Assembly (NCBI RefSeq): GCF_001262605.1
Contig: NZ_LGTC01000001.1
Coordinates: forward strand, 4,908,001-4,972,000
Length of the DNA stretch: 64,000 nucleotides
Direction of reading: 5' to 3'
Source: Pseudobacteroides cellulosolvens ATCC 35603 = DSM 2933
GTDB lineage: Bacteria > Bacillota > Clostridia > Acetivibrionales > DSM-2933
Below are positions 27,115 through 36,820 of this stretch, piece by piece (the first letter of the stretch is position 1; each line of letters starts with the position of its first letter). A program made the translations under genes and the position numbers. The notes below the pieces were generated by a model. It saw only the letters and a list, made by a program, of their open reading frames with translations, searched no databases and had not been told where the DNA came from.

Positions 27115-27730
27115 ATTTCTCATAATTCTTGTACCCCCTATTTAAAATTTTATATGTTATTGGTAAAATGCTGATAACTTCATAGCTTACAGACAATGTT
27201 ATTAAAGATTTTATCAATTGACTTGGTATAATCATTGCTAAAATCATAAGTAGAATCCCAACAGTTACCGTCTGTTTTCTAAGTTTTTCCCTTGTTTTTT
27301 TGCCTAGAATGGGATGATTTTCGGTATCTCCCGGTGCATATTTGAACAACAGAAGATTTAATAATAAAAACATTCCAAACACAAAGTAATTATTTAACTT
27401 AATGCTATAACTTATGTAAGACCCACCTATAAACATTAATAGTGTAACTAATGTACAAACTGTACTGTTTTTAGCATGAAGCCCAAATCCACTTCTTCTC
27501 ACACTTCCAAAAATCAAGCACATGAATAAAGCTTCTTTCAAAAGATTTAATAGTGCAGCTACAGTAAACACAACAATAAACTTGGTTATATTAATGAAAA
27601 CTATCTCTACTCCTAACTTCATCTTCATGAACTCCAGCCCTTCTTTTTTAAGGTGCTTGTTCAATTTCAATGTAAGTATATTCGCTAATTTTTCAGTAAT
27701 ATTTGTTTCAAACATCAGTCTGTTTATCAT
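27095..27730 (-). CDS. agrB: AgrB-like accessory gene regulator, membrane cysteine peptidase
   Basis: A 211-residue membrane protein that should cut AgrD at its C-terminal side, close the thiolactone and help export. The catalytic region RSGFGLHAKNSTVCTLVTLL contains the conserved His (LHAK) and Cys (STVC) at the AgrB spacing. KYAPGDTENHPI is the second conserved motif of the family. About five membrane segments follow. The start at ATG 27730 has a weak GGGTGAT site. Its stop lies inside agrD. The upstream neighbour is the interrupted M16C protease gene. Confidence 0.88.
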   Translation of the reverse strand: MINRLMFETNITEKLANILTLKLNKHLKKEGLEFMKMKLGVEIVFINITKFIVVFTVAALLNLLKEALFMCLIFGSVRRSGFGLHAKNSTVCTLVTLLMFIGGSYISYSIKLNNYFVFGMFLLLNLLLFKYAPGDTENHPILGKKTREKLRKQTVTVGILLMILAMIIPSQLIKSLITLSVSYEVISILPITYKILNRGYKNYEKYERANS

Positions 27731-27881
27731 TTATATCACCCAAAATAAGTATATTATATTTAAAGTTACCTGGCAAAATCAAATAGCATATAATGTATTT
27801 ACAGTAACAAATGAGCTTTAACACAAACTCAAAAATAATAATCGCTTGATTTTTTGTAAAAACCGTTTAATCCATATACTT

Positions 27882-28366
27882 TTATAGTTCGTATACAGAA
27901 TCAAACAGCTTGCAATTATCTATAATTGTTGTTTTGTTACCCATTACGCAGTAGGTATCTTTTAGTATAGTATCCTTAATCATCCCTGCATATCTACGAA
28001 AGTCTTCCTCGCTTGTACTAAGAATTCTTTTCTTCCTTTCCATAAATGGTATATGTTCTACACCTGCAAGCTCATGAATTGTATAGTTATCGCCTTTTAT
28101 ATTATTATGATTCTCCATCATACTATTCATATATATTTCTTTTATTATATTTAGTGTCTCGGATCTGATTTTCAGGTTTTCCAAGTACTCAATTGTTCCA
28201 TTATAAATATCCAAAGTTTCTTTTATATAAGGGTCCCTTAGAGAATATAAGATTATCCTGCCATCTCTCATATAATTCACAGATGAAGCATACCCATTAT
28301 TCTCCTGCCTTATTTTTTTATGAATATAATTTTGAAGAATACTTTTGGAAAACATTAAAAAACTCT
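27882..28366 (-). CDS. M16C-family zinc protease, exon 2 (C-terminal part)
   Basis: The C-terminal 160 or so residues of the protease whose first exon begins at 31515. It contains KIRQENNGYASSVNYM followed by GRIILYSLRDPYIKETLDIY, the conserved C-terminal repeat of M16C (presequence-protease-like) peptidases. Without splicing it could be translated only from an internal ATG at 28355, giving 157 residues without a convincing ribosome binding site. With the 838-base intron removed, the first base pairs in frame with exon 1: 2,311 plus 485 bases equals 932 codons including stop. Confidence 0.8.
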
Positions 28367-29204
28367 ATAGGAATAGGTAAGGTTTTGATACTGTCTCTAC
28401 CTTTTCCCCTCCTCCACACAGTGCTTGTGGCTTTCACCACACACTGCGTTCCATCAATATTATACTTACCTCTCCACTGTAATAGACAACTCTATGCAAT
28501 GAAAATTCTTTGTAATATTGACTTGTGGCTATCCCTCCACTATGTTTCCATAGCTTCTACAGTACTGTGCCACTACTTTCACTGATACTAAAGTAAGTTA
28601 TAACTATTCATTGCACTGCAACAAACACATTTTTCCTTACTACCACTTCACAGGAAATAAGTCCTCCATGTTATCAGCTTACCACGTTCCAATAATCCTA
28701 TCCTTTCATATATCCTTAGGTAATTCCTATGGGCCTGCTTGCAGAGATTGTTGCACAATACATACTGTATATTACAACAATCTCGATACTGCCTGTAACA
28801 GTATAAGGATTTTCATAATGACAATTTTACTCATCCTCACAAGCCCCACAACTTTAGTGGGTAGAGCATTTCTGCTCTATTGAATTTTAGACCCTTAAAT
28901 TCAGAATTTTGTCAGTCCCATTTATATATAGGAACATACTTACCATAGATATTTTATGGACCCCCGGCCTATCATACACTCGACCACCTCTGGTTCGCTT
29001 TTCCTCAACTTTACTTGTTAGGGTGTAGTCTCAGCCGTCTTCACCGAGCTTATAACATCGTTATTCTTATTAATAATAATGCTATTCGGAATATCAGAGA
29101 AAGCCCTTCAAGCTGTTACACTATCATTTGACTTTTCGGATTATTAGTTCTTAGAACAGTCTTTGCTATTCAGGCAATACTTTTCATATTGCAACGTGTC
29201 GCAC
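28367..29204 (-). mobile_element. ORF-less group II intron inserted in the M16C protease gene
   Basis: An 838-base element with group II intron ends. The 5' end (29204 downward) reads GTGCGACACG, the GUGYG boundary. Near the 3' end, 28412-28452 encodes a domain V hairpin: lower stem ACGCAGTG/CACTGTGT, a two-base AG bulge, upper stem TGTGGT/GCCACA with a GAAA loop, and a CGC-type catalytic triad. Domain VI follows with an AAGGT/ACCTT stem and a probable branch-point A in CCTATTCC, about 7 bases from the 3' end (CCTAT at 28367). There is no reverse transcriptase or maturase frame. Removal rejoins the protease in frame (D then E-S-F-L-M). It would need a maturase in trans. Confidence 0.88.
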
Positions 29205-31515
29205 CATCATATTCATAACCTAGTATACTAAAATCAAATCCTTGTATTACATAATTGACGTTTGAAGGTATAATAATTCCTTCATTTTTAGGTATCAACT
29301 TATCCAGTTTATAACTATCACGTAAATCCCGCTTGATTTTACTATTATAGTATTTATCAATAATACAGCTCATTTCCTCAGAGTTATTTGAATATACACT
29401 TATTGTTAAATTATTTGAATTGAACAAATATTCAAAAACATATTCTAAATTTTCTATAACATCCTGCTGCATTTCGTCATAATTCTTGCATATCCTATCA
29501 ATAAACTTATAGAACAATATCCCTTCTATATTATCATTTTCATATCCTTCAACAGAAAAATATGCTGTAATTCTTGAGACAATTGTCTTGTGCACCTTTA
29601 CATGAATGTTATCTTCAAAGTTGTTTTTTACTTCCCTCAGGATTTCTCCAATAATACTGCTATTCTTTTTAAGATCAACTATTTTTTTTAAATCGGATAC
29701 AAACTTGAAAATCTCTTCTTTTTTATTCTTATCACTTGATCCTTTGATTACAAATTTTGAATTAATAAATATATTGTCTTTAGGATTAATCAGAGGAAGC
29801 ATATAACAAAATATTTCCATCTTATTTCTTTTTATATAGTGCTCAACCTCCGGAATATCAAAAAGTATAAGAGATAATAATGTAATATATTTTATATATT
29901 TAGGATTTATCTTTGAAAGGTCAAAATAAAAATTAATATAATTATTATTATCAATATCACTATAATAATTATATACAGTAATGCTGTTTATATTTTGTTT
30001 ATCCAAGCAATAATTATCAGTTGAAAACCTGTCATCACATTTTGAGAATGATAAATCCCTACTATTATGAAAATTTACCAGAGTATTATCTTCCTTAAGC
30101 AGCTCTTTCTTGATATCCTTTATCTTCTGAAACTCTTCTTTAGTAATACTTGATAATTTTTCACTTAATTTTCTGTTCAAATCCTGTTCTTTTCGGTATA
30201 TCAAGCCTTTTTCAGGTATTAATACTATAAATGAATAATTCTTGTTTTCAATAAAATTCCTACAGATAAAGCTTGAAATTTGAGTACTTAAAAAGGATTC
30301 ACTATTCTCATATTTTTCTTTAAAGTCTACTAAATAAGCAAAAGAATTTAATCCATACAAGGTCGCTTCTAAAATCCTATTGCAGAATTCCAGTTTGGAT
30401 AAATTACAATTTCCTTTAGAAATGATATCCTCTTCAAAGATTTTATTCATACAGTGCTTTGTTAATTTTATCATTTCCTCCTTTATCAATTTGAGCATTA
30501 AATCTCTATTAATTATATCATTACCGGCCATTATAAATGAAAAATAGGGCTTAGGCATACCATTATTAAACTTTGTTATTACCTTCAAATTTTTAACATT
30601 ATACTCTTTACTGTTAATCTTGTTTTTATTGAAATAACTTTGTATGATATTGTATATGCCATACTCAAAAATATCTTCAGGTTTCTTAACAGAAAAATTA
30701 ACACTAATAAAGTATTTATCCATTAAATCCTTTTTATTAAATGCCTGATAGGCCATTTGCAAATCATTGCGTTGTACTTCTACCTTTATACCCTTTTTTT
30801 CATAACTTTTTGGGTTATTCTCATAAATTTTTAATATGATCTTTTGAAAATAGTTCCTCATTACATTTAAATCAAAATTACCAATCACGATTATAGTACT
30901 GTTATTGATATTATAAAATTCCTTATAGTAAAGGTCTGCCTCTTTATATTCAAGAGAAATTATTTCGTCCGGTATCCCTCCACTAATATATCCATAATGA
31001 GAATTTTTATAAAGGGAAGATGGTATATACTTAGTTATACTGGCTATAGGTGAATTAAATACGTCTTTCATCTCATTATATACCACCCCGTTAATTATGA
31101 GCTTGCCGGTTTTGTCATTAAATTCATATCTCCAACCTTGCCTCATAAAATCAAGCTCATCAATTTGGGAATTAAATATTGCATTTAAGATATCATAAAT
31201 ATATTTTGTATTGCTTTGATGAAAACCAAATTTATAAAGTGTTTTGTCAATATATGTGCTTTGTTTTTGATAATACAAATCATGATCTTTTTTCAACTTA
31301 TAAAGTTCGTTCGATACACAATGCTCCACTATATGCGAAATACCTTTGTTGTTATTTACTGGAGTATTTATACTTATGTTAATTTCAATATCTTCTGCAT
31401 CATCTTTTTTTACTAATATAACATTAGTACCTAATCCACAAACATATTTTGCACATATAGCATTTATATGAGGCATTTCATTATACAAGTCTAAAATGAG
31501 CTCGTATTTTTTCAT
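29170..31515 (-). CDS. M16C-family zinc protease, exon 1 (N-terminal part, reads into intron)
   Basis: Exon 1 of an M16C metalloprotease, 770 protease codons followed by 11 intron-encoded codons (ATRCNMKSIA and stop). The inverted zinc motif is HIVEH (His61, Glu64 and His65), and the third ligand is probably Glu148 in YNEMKD. The spliced protein would be 931 residues, near the 950-1,000 of presequence protease-like enzymes. These are two-part clamshell proteases that degrade or trim peptides of up to about 70 residues. Its position last in the radical SAM peptide operon suggests leader removal or degradation. It has no signal peptide, so it acts in the cytoplasm. The start follows GGAGGT. If splicing fails, the enzyme lacks its last domain. 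Confidence 0.85.
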   Translation of the reverse strand: MKKYELILDLYNEMPHINAICAKYVCGLGTNVILVKKDDAEDIEINISINTPVNNNKGISHIVEHCVSNELYKLKKDHDLYYQKQSTYIDKTLYKFGFHQSNTKYIYDILNAIFNSQIDELDFMRQGWRYEFNDKTGKLIINGVVYNEMKDVFNSPIASITKYIPSSLYKNSHYGYISGGIPDEIISLEYKEADLYYKEFYNINNSTIIVIGNFDLNVMRNYFQKIILKIYENNPKSYEKKGIKVEVQRNDLQMAYQAFNKKDLMDKYFISVNFSVKKPEDIFEYGIYNIIQSYFNKNKINSKEYNVKNLKVITKFNNGMPKPYFSFIMAGNDIINRDLMLKLIKEEMIKLTKHCMNKIFEEDIISKGNCNLSKLEFCNRILEATLYGLNSFAYLVDFKEKYENSESFLSTQISSFICRNFIENKNYSFIVLIPEKGLIYRKEQDLNRKLSEKLSSITKEEFQKIKDIKKELLKEDNTLVNFHNSRDLSFSKCDDRFSTDNYCLDKQNINSITVYNYYSDIDNNNYINFYFDLSKINPKYIKYITLLSLILFDIPEVEHYIKRNKMEIFCYMLPLINPKDNIFINSKFVIKGSSDKNKKEEIFKFVSDLKKIVDLKKNSSIIGEILREVKNNFEDNIHVKVHKTIVSRITAYFSVEGYENDNIEGILFYKFIDRICKNYDEMQQDVIENLEYVFEYLFNSNNLTISVYSNNSEEMSCIIDKYYNSKIKRDLRDSYKLDKLIPKNEGIIIPSNVNYVIQGFDFSILGYEYDGATRCNMKSIA

Positions 31516-31568
31516 TGTCCTACCTCCGTAATAACAAAAATATGCTTTTAATATAATATATATATAAG

Positions 31569-33329
31569 CTATACGACTATTTTTTCAACTATAATTTCCT
31601 TAGCATTATTATTTTTAAACCTTACTGCTGTCTTTCCTATGTCTATCTCTTTAAATCCAAGGTTACGAGTTTCAATCTTTAATACATTAAAATCATACTG
31701 GGCTAATTTTTCTTCATCACAAACAGAATTGTTTTTAAACTCCAGGTAATCCAACTCATACTTAAACATTTGTCTGATTATATCTTTATATATTCCAAAA
31801 TCCTTTTTATTAATATATTCAGCCAATTGCTTTCCATGCTCCAGTTCTTTTGCTTGTACCTCATCATTTATGGGCACCAAAATATCTTTGCATGTTTCTT
31901 TAATATCATTATATATCTTTATAAGTTCATTGTTGAAATAGGTCCTTAATAGTCTATAGGTTTGAGGCATTGAGAGATTGAAAAACTTCATCTTGTGGCA
32001 CACAAACTCATCTAAATATTGGTACCTATATATGTTTGGAGCTATTTCTTCGGATAGGTTATAAAAATGAGGAAACACTGTTGGATATCTTAATATAATA
32101 TCTTTATACTCATCAATATTATTATTATCAACAGTATCCGGTATAATTTGTTGATATACCAAATCTTCTTTATAATTATTGTACATTTCTGTTCCTGCTA
32201 ATATTGAGCATTGGTGAAGTTGAACCTTTTTAAATCCATAACTATATATCTTTTGAATCACCTCCATAGTTTGCCTTAAATCTTCATCATTTTCTTCCGG
32301 AAAACCATATATAAATGAAAAAGTAATCTCTAAATTGTACTTTTTAAACAATTTTAGTTTTTCATCCAGGTGATTTAAGTTTAAATTTTTATGAACTATT
32401 TTTTGCATTCTAGGTGAGCCTGTTTCTATACCGATATATATCTCGATGCATCCGGCCTCAACCATTTTTTTCACCAGTTCTTCATCTAATGTATCTATTC
32501 TGGCACTGCATCCCCAGCGTATTTTTAATCTTTGCCCAATCACTTTATTACAAAAGTCTAAAACTATATTTTTGTTTACTGTGAAAAGGTCGTGTACAAA
32601 ATTAAATTTGGTCTTATTATGTTTATAATACAGTTCCTTAATTTCTTCTATTATTTGGTCTACCGCTTTTATTCTGAATTTTCTTTTCCAAAAGGTTTTG
32701 GTAGAACAATAGCTGCATTCAAAAGGACATCCTCGTCCAACATCTATTTCCACAAGGGAAATCTTATCAAAATAAGGTAACAAGCTATAATCCAATTTAG
32801 GAACGTAATCTAAGTTTTCAATAAGAGTGCTTTTTTTAATTATAATCTCATTGTCTTGCCTATAAGCAACTCCAGTTAAATCCTCAAAGCCGCTGTTGTT
32901 TTCAAAAACATTCATTATATCTACTATACTTTTTTCTGACTCGCCCATTGCGATCAAATCAATCCAATCAAAAGCCTTCAATGTTTCTTCTGCTGTTAAG
33001 GTTGCTTGTGGCCCCCCAAAAAGAATTTTAATATTAGGACTTTTCTCCCTAATGTATTTAGAAAGCTCAATGAATATATGGTAAGAATTACACATACAAC
33101 TAAACCCCACAATATCCGGTGCCTTAGAAAGAATGTAACTCCCCATACTATGTATATCCTCTTGTTTATTATGTTTCTTTTTCACTATTCCCATTTTAAA
33201 CAGATAATTAAAGTCTGCAATTTCAGCATTATGACCATTACTATTTAAGATGGTAGCTAAACTTAAAGTACCAATTTGATTAGTTACTTTACCATCATGA
33301 ATAGAATTTATAAAAAGTATTTTCATCAT
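31569..33329 (-). CDS. B12-binding radical SAM enzyme
   Basis: A 586-residue enzyme with an N-terminal cobalamin-binding-like domain (about 1-140; LATILNSNGHNAEI, DIVGFSCMCNS, ILFGGPQATLTAEETL). A radical SAM domain follows, with the iron-sulfur motif CPFECSYC (Cys201, 205 and 208). Enzymes of this class methylate unreactive carbons or form rings, in RiPP pathways and in other natural products. A C-terminal region of about 200 residues is not recognised. It stands between the ABC exporter and the M16C protease in one operon with four other radical SAM genes. Substrate is inferred to be the Cys-rich peptide, without direct proof. Two adjacent ATG codons follow AGGAGGG. Confidence 0.85.
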   Translation of the reverse strand: MMKILFINSIHDGKVTNQIGTLSLATILNSNGHNAEIADFNYLFKMGIVKKKHNKQEDIHSMGSYILSKAPDIVGFSCMCNSYHIFIELSKYIREKSPNIKILFGGPQATLTAEETLKAFDWIDLIAMGESEKSIVDIMNVFENNSGFEDLTGVAYRQDNEIIIKKSTLIENLDYVPKLDYSLLPYFDKISLVEIDVGRGCPFECSYCSTKTFWKRKFRIKAVDQIIEEIKELYYKHNKTKFNFVHDLFTVNKNIVLDFCNKVIGQRLKIRWGCSARIDTLDEELVKKMVEAGCIEIYIGIETGSPRMQKIVHKNLNLNHLDEKLKLFKKYNLEITFSFIYGFPEENDEDLRQTMEVIQKIYSYGFKKVQLHQCSILAGTEMYNNYKEDLVYQQIIPDTVDNNNIDEYKDIILRYPTVFPHFYNLSEEIAPNIYRYQYLDEFVCHKMKFFNLSMPQTYRLLRTYFNNELIKIYNDIKETCKDILVPINDEVQAKELEHGKQLAEYINKKDFGIYKDIIRQMFKYELDYLEFKNNSVCDEEKLAQYDFNVLKIETRNLGFKEIDIGKTAVRFKNNNAKEIIVEKIVV

Positions 33330-33359
33330 TTTGTCCCTCCTTTTACCAAAATGGTCTAT

Positions 33360-35015
33360 CTATATACATTCTTCAAAGGCTAAATCCGGTGTCAAATTTA
33401 CTATTTTAGTAGCATATTTTAAAACATATTTTCTATGAGTTATAAATATAATGGTATTCTTTTTGAAATGATTAAATATATTATCACAAACTATTTCCTC
33501 AGCTTTTGCATCTAAAGCCGAGGTTGGTTCATCTAAAATTATTACAGATGGGTTTATAAAAAAAAGTCTTGCAAGTGCTATTTTTTGAGCTTGCCCGCCT
33601 GAAAGTGCTATACCCTTTTCTCCAATTACCGTATTTAATCCATCCTTCATTTTTAAAACATCTTCATATAATAATACTTTTTTTAGCACTTCATATATTT
33701 GATCTTCATTAACATCAGTATTTGAAAATATTATATTTTCTTTTATGGTTCCACTAAATATAAATGTTTTTTGACTAACCCCTACTACACTGCTTCTAAA
33801 AGCTTCTGAGTTATAATTTTCTATTTTCTCCCCATCAATTAATATGTTCCCTCCACTATAAGGTACTGTTCTTAACAAAGTATTTATCAGACTAGTCTTT
33901 CCAGATCCATTATCACCTAAGAATGCTACCTTATCACCTTGTTTAATTGATAAATTGTAATCTTTAAATAGCGTTAGATCATCAAAACTTAATCCAAATT
34001 CTTTTAATTGTATATTCCCACAAATATCTTTTTTTACATCCCCGTAGGCCACTCTATTTTCATCATCAATAATACTAAAAATCCTTTGCATATTAACCTT
34101 CATTTTTTGAAATTCAATATAGCAATTGGACGCTCCGGTTATTGATTCATATAATCTTTGCACATATATATTTATAGAAAAAAGAGAACCTATTGTTATT
34201 ATATTTTTCGCAACATAGACTCCTCCTAGACCAAAGACAATCATATATCCTATTACGCTAACAATTACAACTATCAATTGATTAAAAACATTTGTCAGCC
34301 TATAATCATATTCTTTTTTGAAATATTGTTGTTGTTTTGATTCATATCTTTTTAAAAAGAAATCGGCTACATTAAAAGTAATAATCGCTTGAGCTTTAGA
34401 AACGTACTCCTGAATTATAGAGTACAATTCTCCATTTTCAGCATTTAGCTTTCGGAATCTATCCTTAACAACTTTGCCAAACCTTTTTTGCAAAAATGTA
34501 AAAGCAACAATAAGAATGGTATATGATATGGTTATTTGATAGCTTAAGTTAAATAGAATCACTAAAAAGCCAATAACTTTTGAAACATTAATCAGCAATT
34601 GGCTAAACATTGTTACACCAATTTCTTTTGCACTTTCAACTTCGTTTCCCAATATGTACATTATTTCACTTGATTTATATTTGCTAAAAAACTTTGAATT
34701 ATAATTTGATATATTATTGAATGCAAGCTTTTTTAAATTAAGCACAACAGACTGGCCTATCTTGAGACACTCCATAGTATTTAAATAGTAAAATATTATC
34801 ATTACTATACCATCTAAAAAAAGAGCAAGTAATAAATAATATAACAAATCTAATCTTTTTTCCCCTATTCCTATATCAATAATATATTTTATTATAAGCG
34901 GTGATATAACAGCGGCTGCAGTAAATATTAAAAGATATGCCAGCGATTTTATCTGCTTCCATAGATGAGGCTTAATAAAGATGCTATAATACTGCTTAAG
35001 GAATTTATTTTCCAT
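33360..35015 (-). CDS. ABC exporter, fused permease and ATPase
   Basis: A 551-residue half-transporter. Six membrane helices occupy about residues 20-290. The ATPase has GDNGSGKTSL (Walker A), the ALSGGQAQKIALARLF signature, and VIILDEPTSALDAKAEEIV (Walker B). No C39 peptidase domain is present, so it does not cut a double-glycine leader. It probably exports the modified peptide or its product as a homodimer. It sits between the YydG-like and the B12 radical SAM genes with gaps of 15 and 30 bases. Confidence 0.88.
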   Translation of the reverse strand: MENKFLKQYYSIFIKPHLWKQIKSLAYLLIFTAAAVISPLIIKYIIDIGIGEKRLDLLYYLLLALFLDGIVMIIFYYLNTMECLKIGQSVVLNLKKLAFNNISNYNSKFFSKYKSSEIMYILGNEVESAKEIGVTMFSQLLINVSKVIGFLVILFNLSYQITISYTILIVAFTFLQKRFGKVVKDRFRKLNAENGELYSIIQEYVSKAQAIITFNVADFFLKRYESKQQQYFKKEYDYRLTNVFNQLIVVIVSVIGYMIVFGLGGVYVAKNIITIGSLFSINIYVQRLYESITGASNCYIEFQKMKVNMQRIFSIIDDENRVAYGDVKKDICGNIQLKEFGLSFDDLTLFKDYNLSIKQGDKVAFLGDNGSGKTSLINTLLRTVPYSGGNILIDGEKIENYNSEAFRSSVVGVSQKTFIFSGTIKENIIFSNTDVNEDQIYEVLKKVLLYEDVLKMKDGLNTVIGEKGIALSGGQAQKIALARLFFINPSVIILDEPTSALDAKAEEIVCDNIFNHFKKNTIIFITHRKYVLKYATKIVNLTPDLAFEECI

Positions 35016-35030
35016 GTTAATTGCCTCCCC

Positions 35031-35957
35031 CTAATTATGATCTATGTAAGCCTTAAGAATCTCAATATTTCTATTGTCATTTAATATTGAATAGCATGCG
35101 TCACAAACATCTACATAATTATCTTCTATCTTGATATCAAGTTTTTCTCTTTCTATGGTATCAAAAAACCACTTTACACCTTCATCCATAGTTATCCTTC
35201 TCAATGGATCATTTTCCGCCTTTGTAATCAGTTCCTCCAAGGTTTGCTCCTTGGCATTTCCCAAAAGTCTCGTAGGAATGGTTCCGCAGCATGATCCACA
35301 AGGATATATGCCTCCATCAGGCATTATGGTAATTGTATGCCACTCCTTGCATTTGCCGGTATAAGGCTTGTATTTCAACAAAAACTCTTCTCTATTGTTA
35401 TTATCTCTAGCTTTTCCTATAGGGTAACAAGGAAATTCCATTAGCGAAAATCCTTCAAGTTCATCCTCTAAAATTTCCGCAACATACTTTAGTCTTTTGC
35501 TGTTCTTAGTTGCTGTGCATCCTATGCTAATAGGGTATTCTAATTTATATGCTGCTTTTAATACATTCTTTATTCTATCTATTGGTACAAACTTTTCATG
35601 AAAATCATCTACACTAAGCTTCATATAACTTAATCCAGCTTCTTTTATTTCTGAAATTATCTTCAACGCATTCTCTTCACTCGTTCCCCAAAATCCGTTA
35701 GTTGTACATGATACCTTCATCCTGTTTTGTTTTATGTATTTTACCAATTCAAGCAGCTCGTCATAATAAATAAAGACTTCTCCTCCAGCAATTCCGATAG
35801 TAGTAATATCCTTTATCTTAGCAGCCTGATCTACATAATCCTTAGCTTTAGCTAAATCCATCTTTTCATTTATTTTTGGTGAACAATAAAAGCAGCAAAT
35901 ATCACATTCTGCTGTACATTTAGTTGTATATATTAGTGTTAAACAATGATAATCCAT
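35031..35957 (-). CDS. YydG-like radical SAM peptide epimerase
   Basis: A 308-residue radical SAM protein with the cluster motif CTAECDICC (Cys14, 18 and 21) followed by FYCSP. The features GIAGGEVFIYYDELLELV, then CTTNGFWGTSE, then DFHEKFVPIDRI, then YPCGSCCG and a C-terminal EGVKWFF segment match what I recall of B. subtilis YydG, which converts L- to D-amino acids in the YydF peptide. Two more C-terminal Cys (DVCDACYS) may bind a second cluster. In this cluster no YydF-like precursor is recognisable, so it may epimerise the 49-residue Cys-rich peptide. The start follows AAAGGAGA. Confidence 0.65.
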   Translation of the reverse strand: MDYHCLTLIYTTKCTAECDICCFYCSPKINEKMDLAKAKDYVDQAAKIKDITTIGIAGGEVFIYYDELLELVKYIKQNRMKVSCTTNGFWGTSEENALKIISEIKEAGLSYMKLSVDDFHEKFVPIDRIKNVLKAAYKLEYPISIGCTATKNSKRLKYVAEILEDELEGFSLMEFPCYPIGKARDNNNREEFLLKYKPYTGKCKEWHTITIMPDGGIYPCGSCCGTIPTRLLGNAKEQTLEELITKAENDPLRRITMDEGVKWFFDTIEREKLDIKIEDNYVDVCDACYSILNDNRNIEILKAYIDHN

Positions 35958-35991
35958 ATAATTTCATCTCCTTTAAAAATTTTATAGGTAT

Positions 35992-36750
35992 TTATGCGGT
36001 TATATCTTTTTTCCTGTATACATATGCACTTAACAAAAATAACAAGGCACTATAGATCAAACACACTAAGGTTCTTCTGTACAAATTGGAAAAGTCCGGC
36101 TGATTAACCAGCTCTCTAAATACATTATTGGAATTAAGCGGGATATAGTTCACTAAACTAAAATATCTTTTTACCATATTTAATGTATCTAGTATCATAA
36201 TAAAAATTGTTGTTGCAATTGGGGTAAAAATAATATTATTAAATATGATAGAAATAAAAAAGCTTACACTAAATACAAAAATCGAGCATAAAAATTGAAA
36301 AAAATACACTTTAGCTATAAAGGGAATAGCCAGCTCCTTTGAAAGATGCATTTTTAAAAATGTTACATCCACACCTTTTATTTCATAAATCAATGAAGCT
36401 ATTGCTGTAGTACCGATTAATACAGTTAAAAATAATATAAGCATACCTACAATCCCTACCAAAAACTTTGCAAATAAAATCTTAGCAGGCTGTATGCTTT
36501 TCATCCTTAATATTTTTATTGTTTTATTTTCAGTTTCAAGTATAAATGAATAACTAAATATAGAAACCACTATAGCCATTATATAAGTAGTATTTAATAA
36601 TTGAATTGCACTAATCGGAGTAAATAATGCAGACTTTTGATTGTTTGATAAAATGCTGAGTAAAGAAAATAACATTGTAACTAAATATACAATATATATT
36701 CTCCTTAAGCCTAAAAATTTCCTTAATTCATTTTTAAATAGCTTTATCAT
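35992..36750 (-). CDS. ABC transporter permease (peptide-cluster transporter, subunit 2)
   Basis: About 252 residues with six membrane helices, typical of ABC-2-type permeases such as those in lantibiotic immunity systems. I use the ATG at 36750, preceded by AAGAAAGGAGC. An upstream ATG at 36828 would overlap the preceding permease gene by 8 bases and lacks a ribosome binding site. With the two preceding genes it forms one ATP-driven transporter. Immunity to, or export of, the peptide is a likely role, by analogy with YydIJ and LanEFG. Confidence 0.78.
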   Translation of the reverse strand: MIKLFKNELRKFLGLRRIYIVYLVTMLFSLLSILSNNQKSALFTPISAIQLLNTTYIMAIVVSIFSYSFILETENKTIKILRMKSIQPAKILFAKFLVGIVGMLILFLTVLIGTTAIASLIYEIKGVDVTFLKMHLSKELAIPFIAKVYFFQFLCSIFVFSVSFFISIIFNNIIFTPIATTIFIMILDTLNMVKRYFSLVNYIPLNSNNVFRELVNQPDFSNLYRRTLVCLIYSALLFLLSAYVYRKKDITA

Positions 36751-36820
36751 TTCAAGCTCCTTTCTTAAACATATATTTGTAACTTGTATCAATTTGAGTT
36801 TTCCAACAAGACTTAATTTT

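Noticed and set aside
28193..28883. Two plus-strand reading frames within the intron region
   Set aside because: They lie antisense to exon 2 and to the intron, have low-complexity composition and no ribosome binding site.
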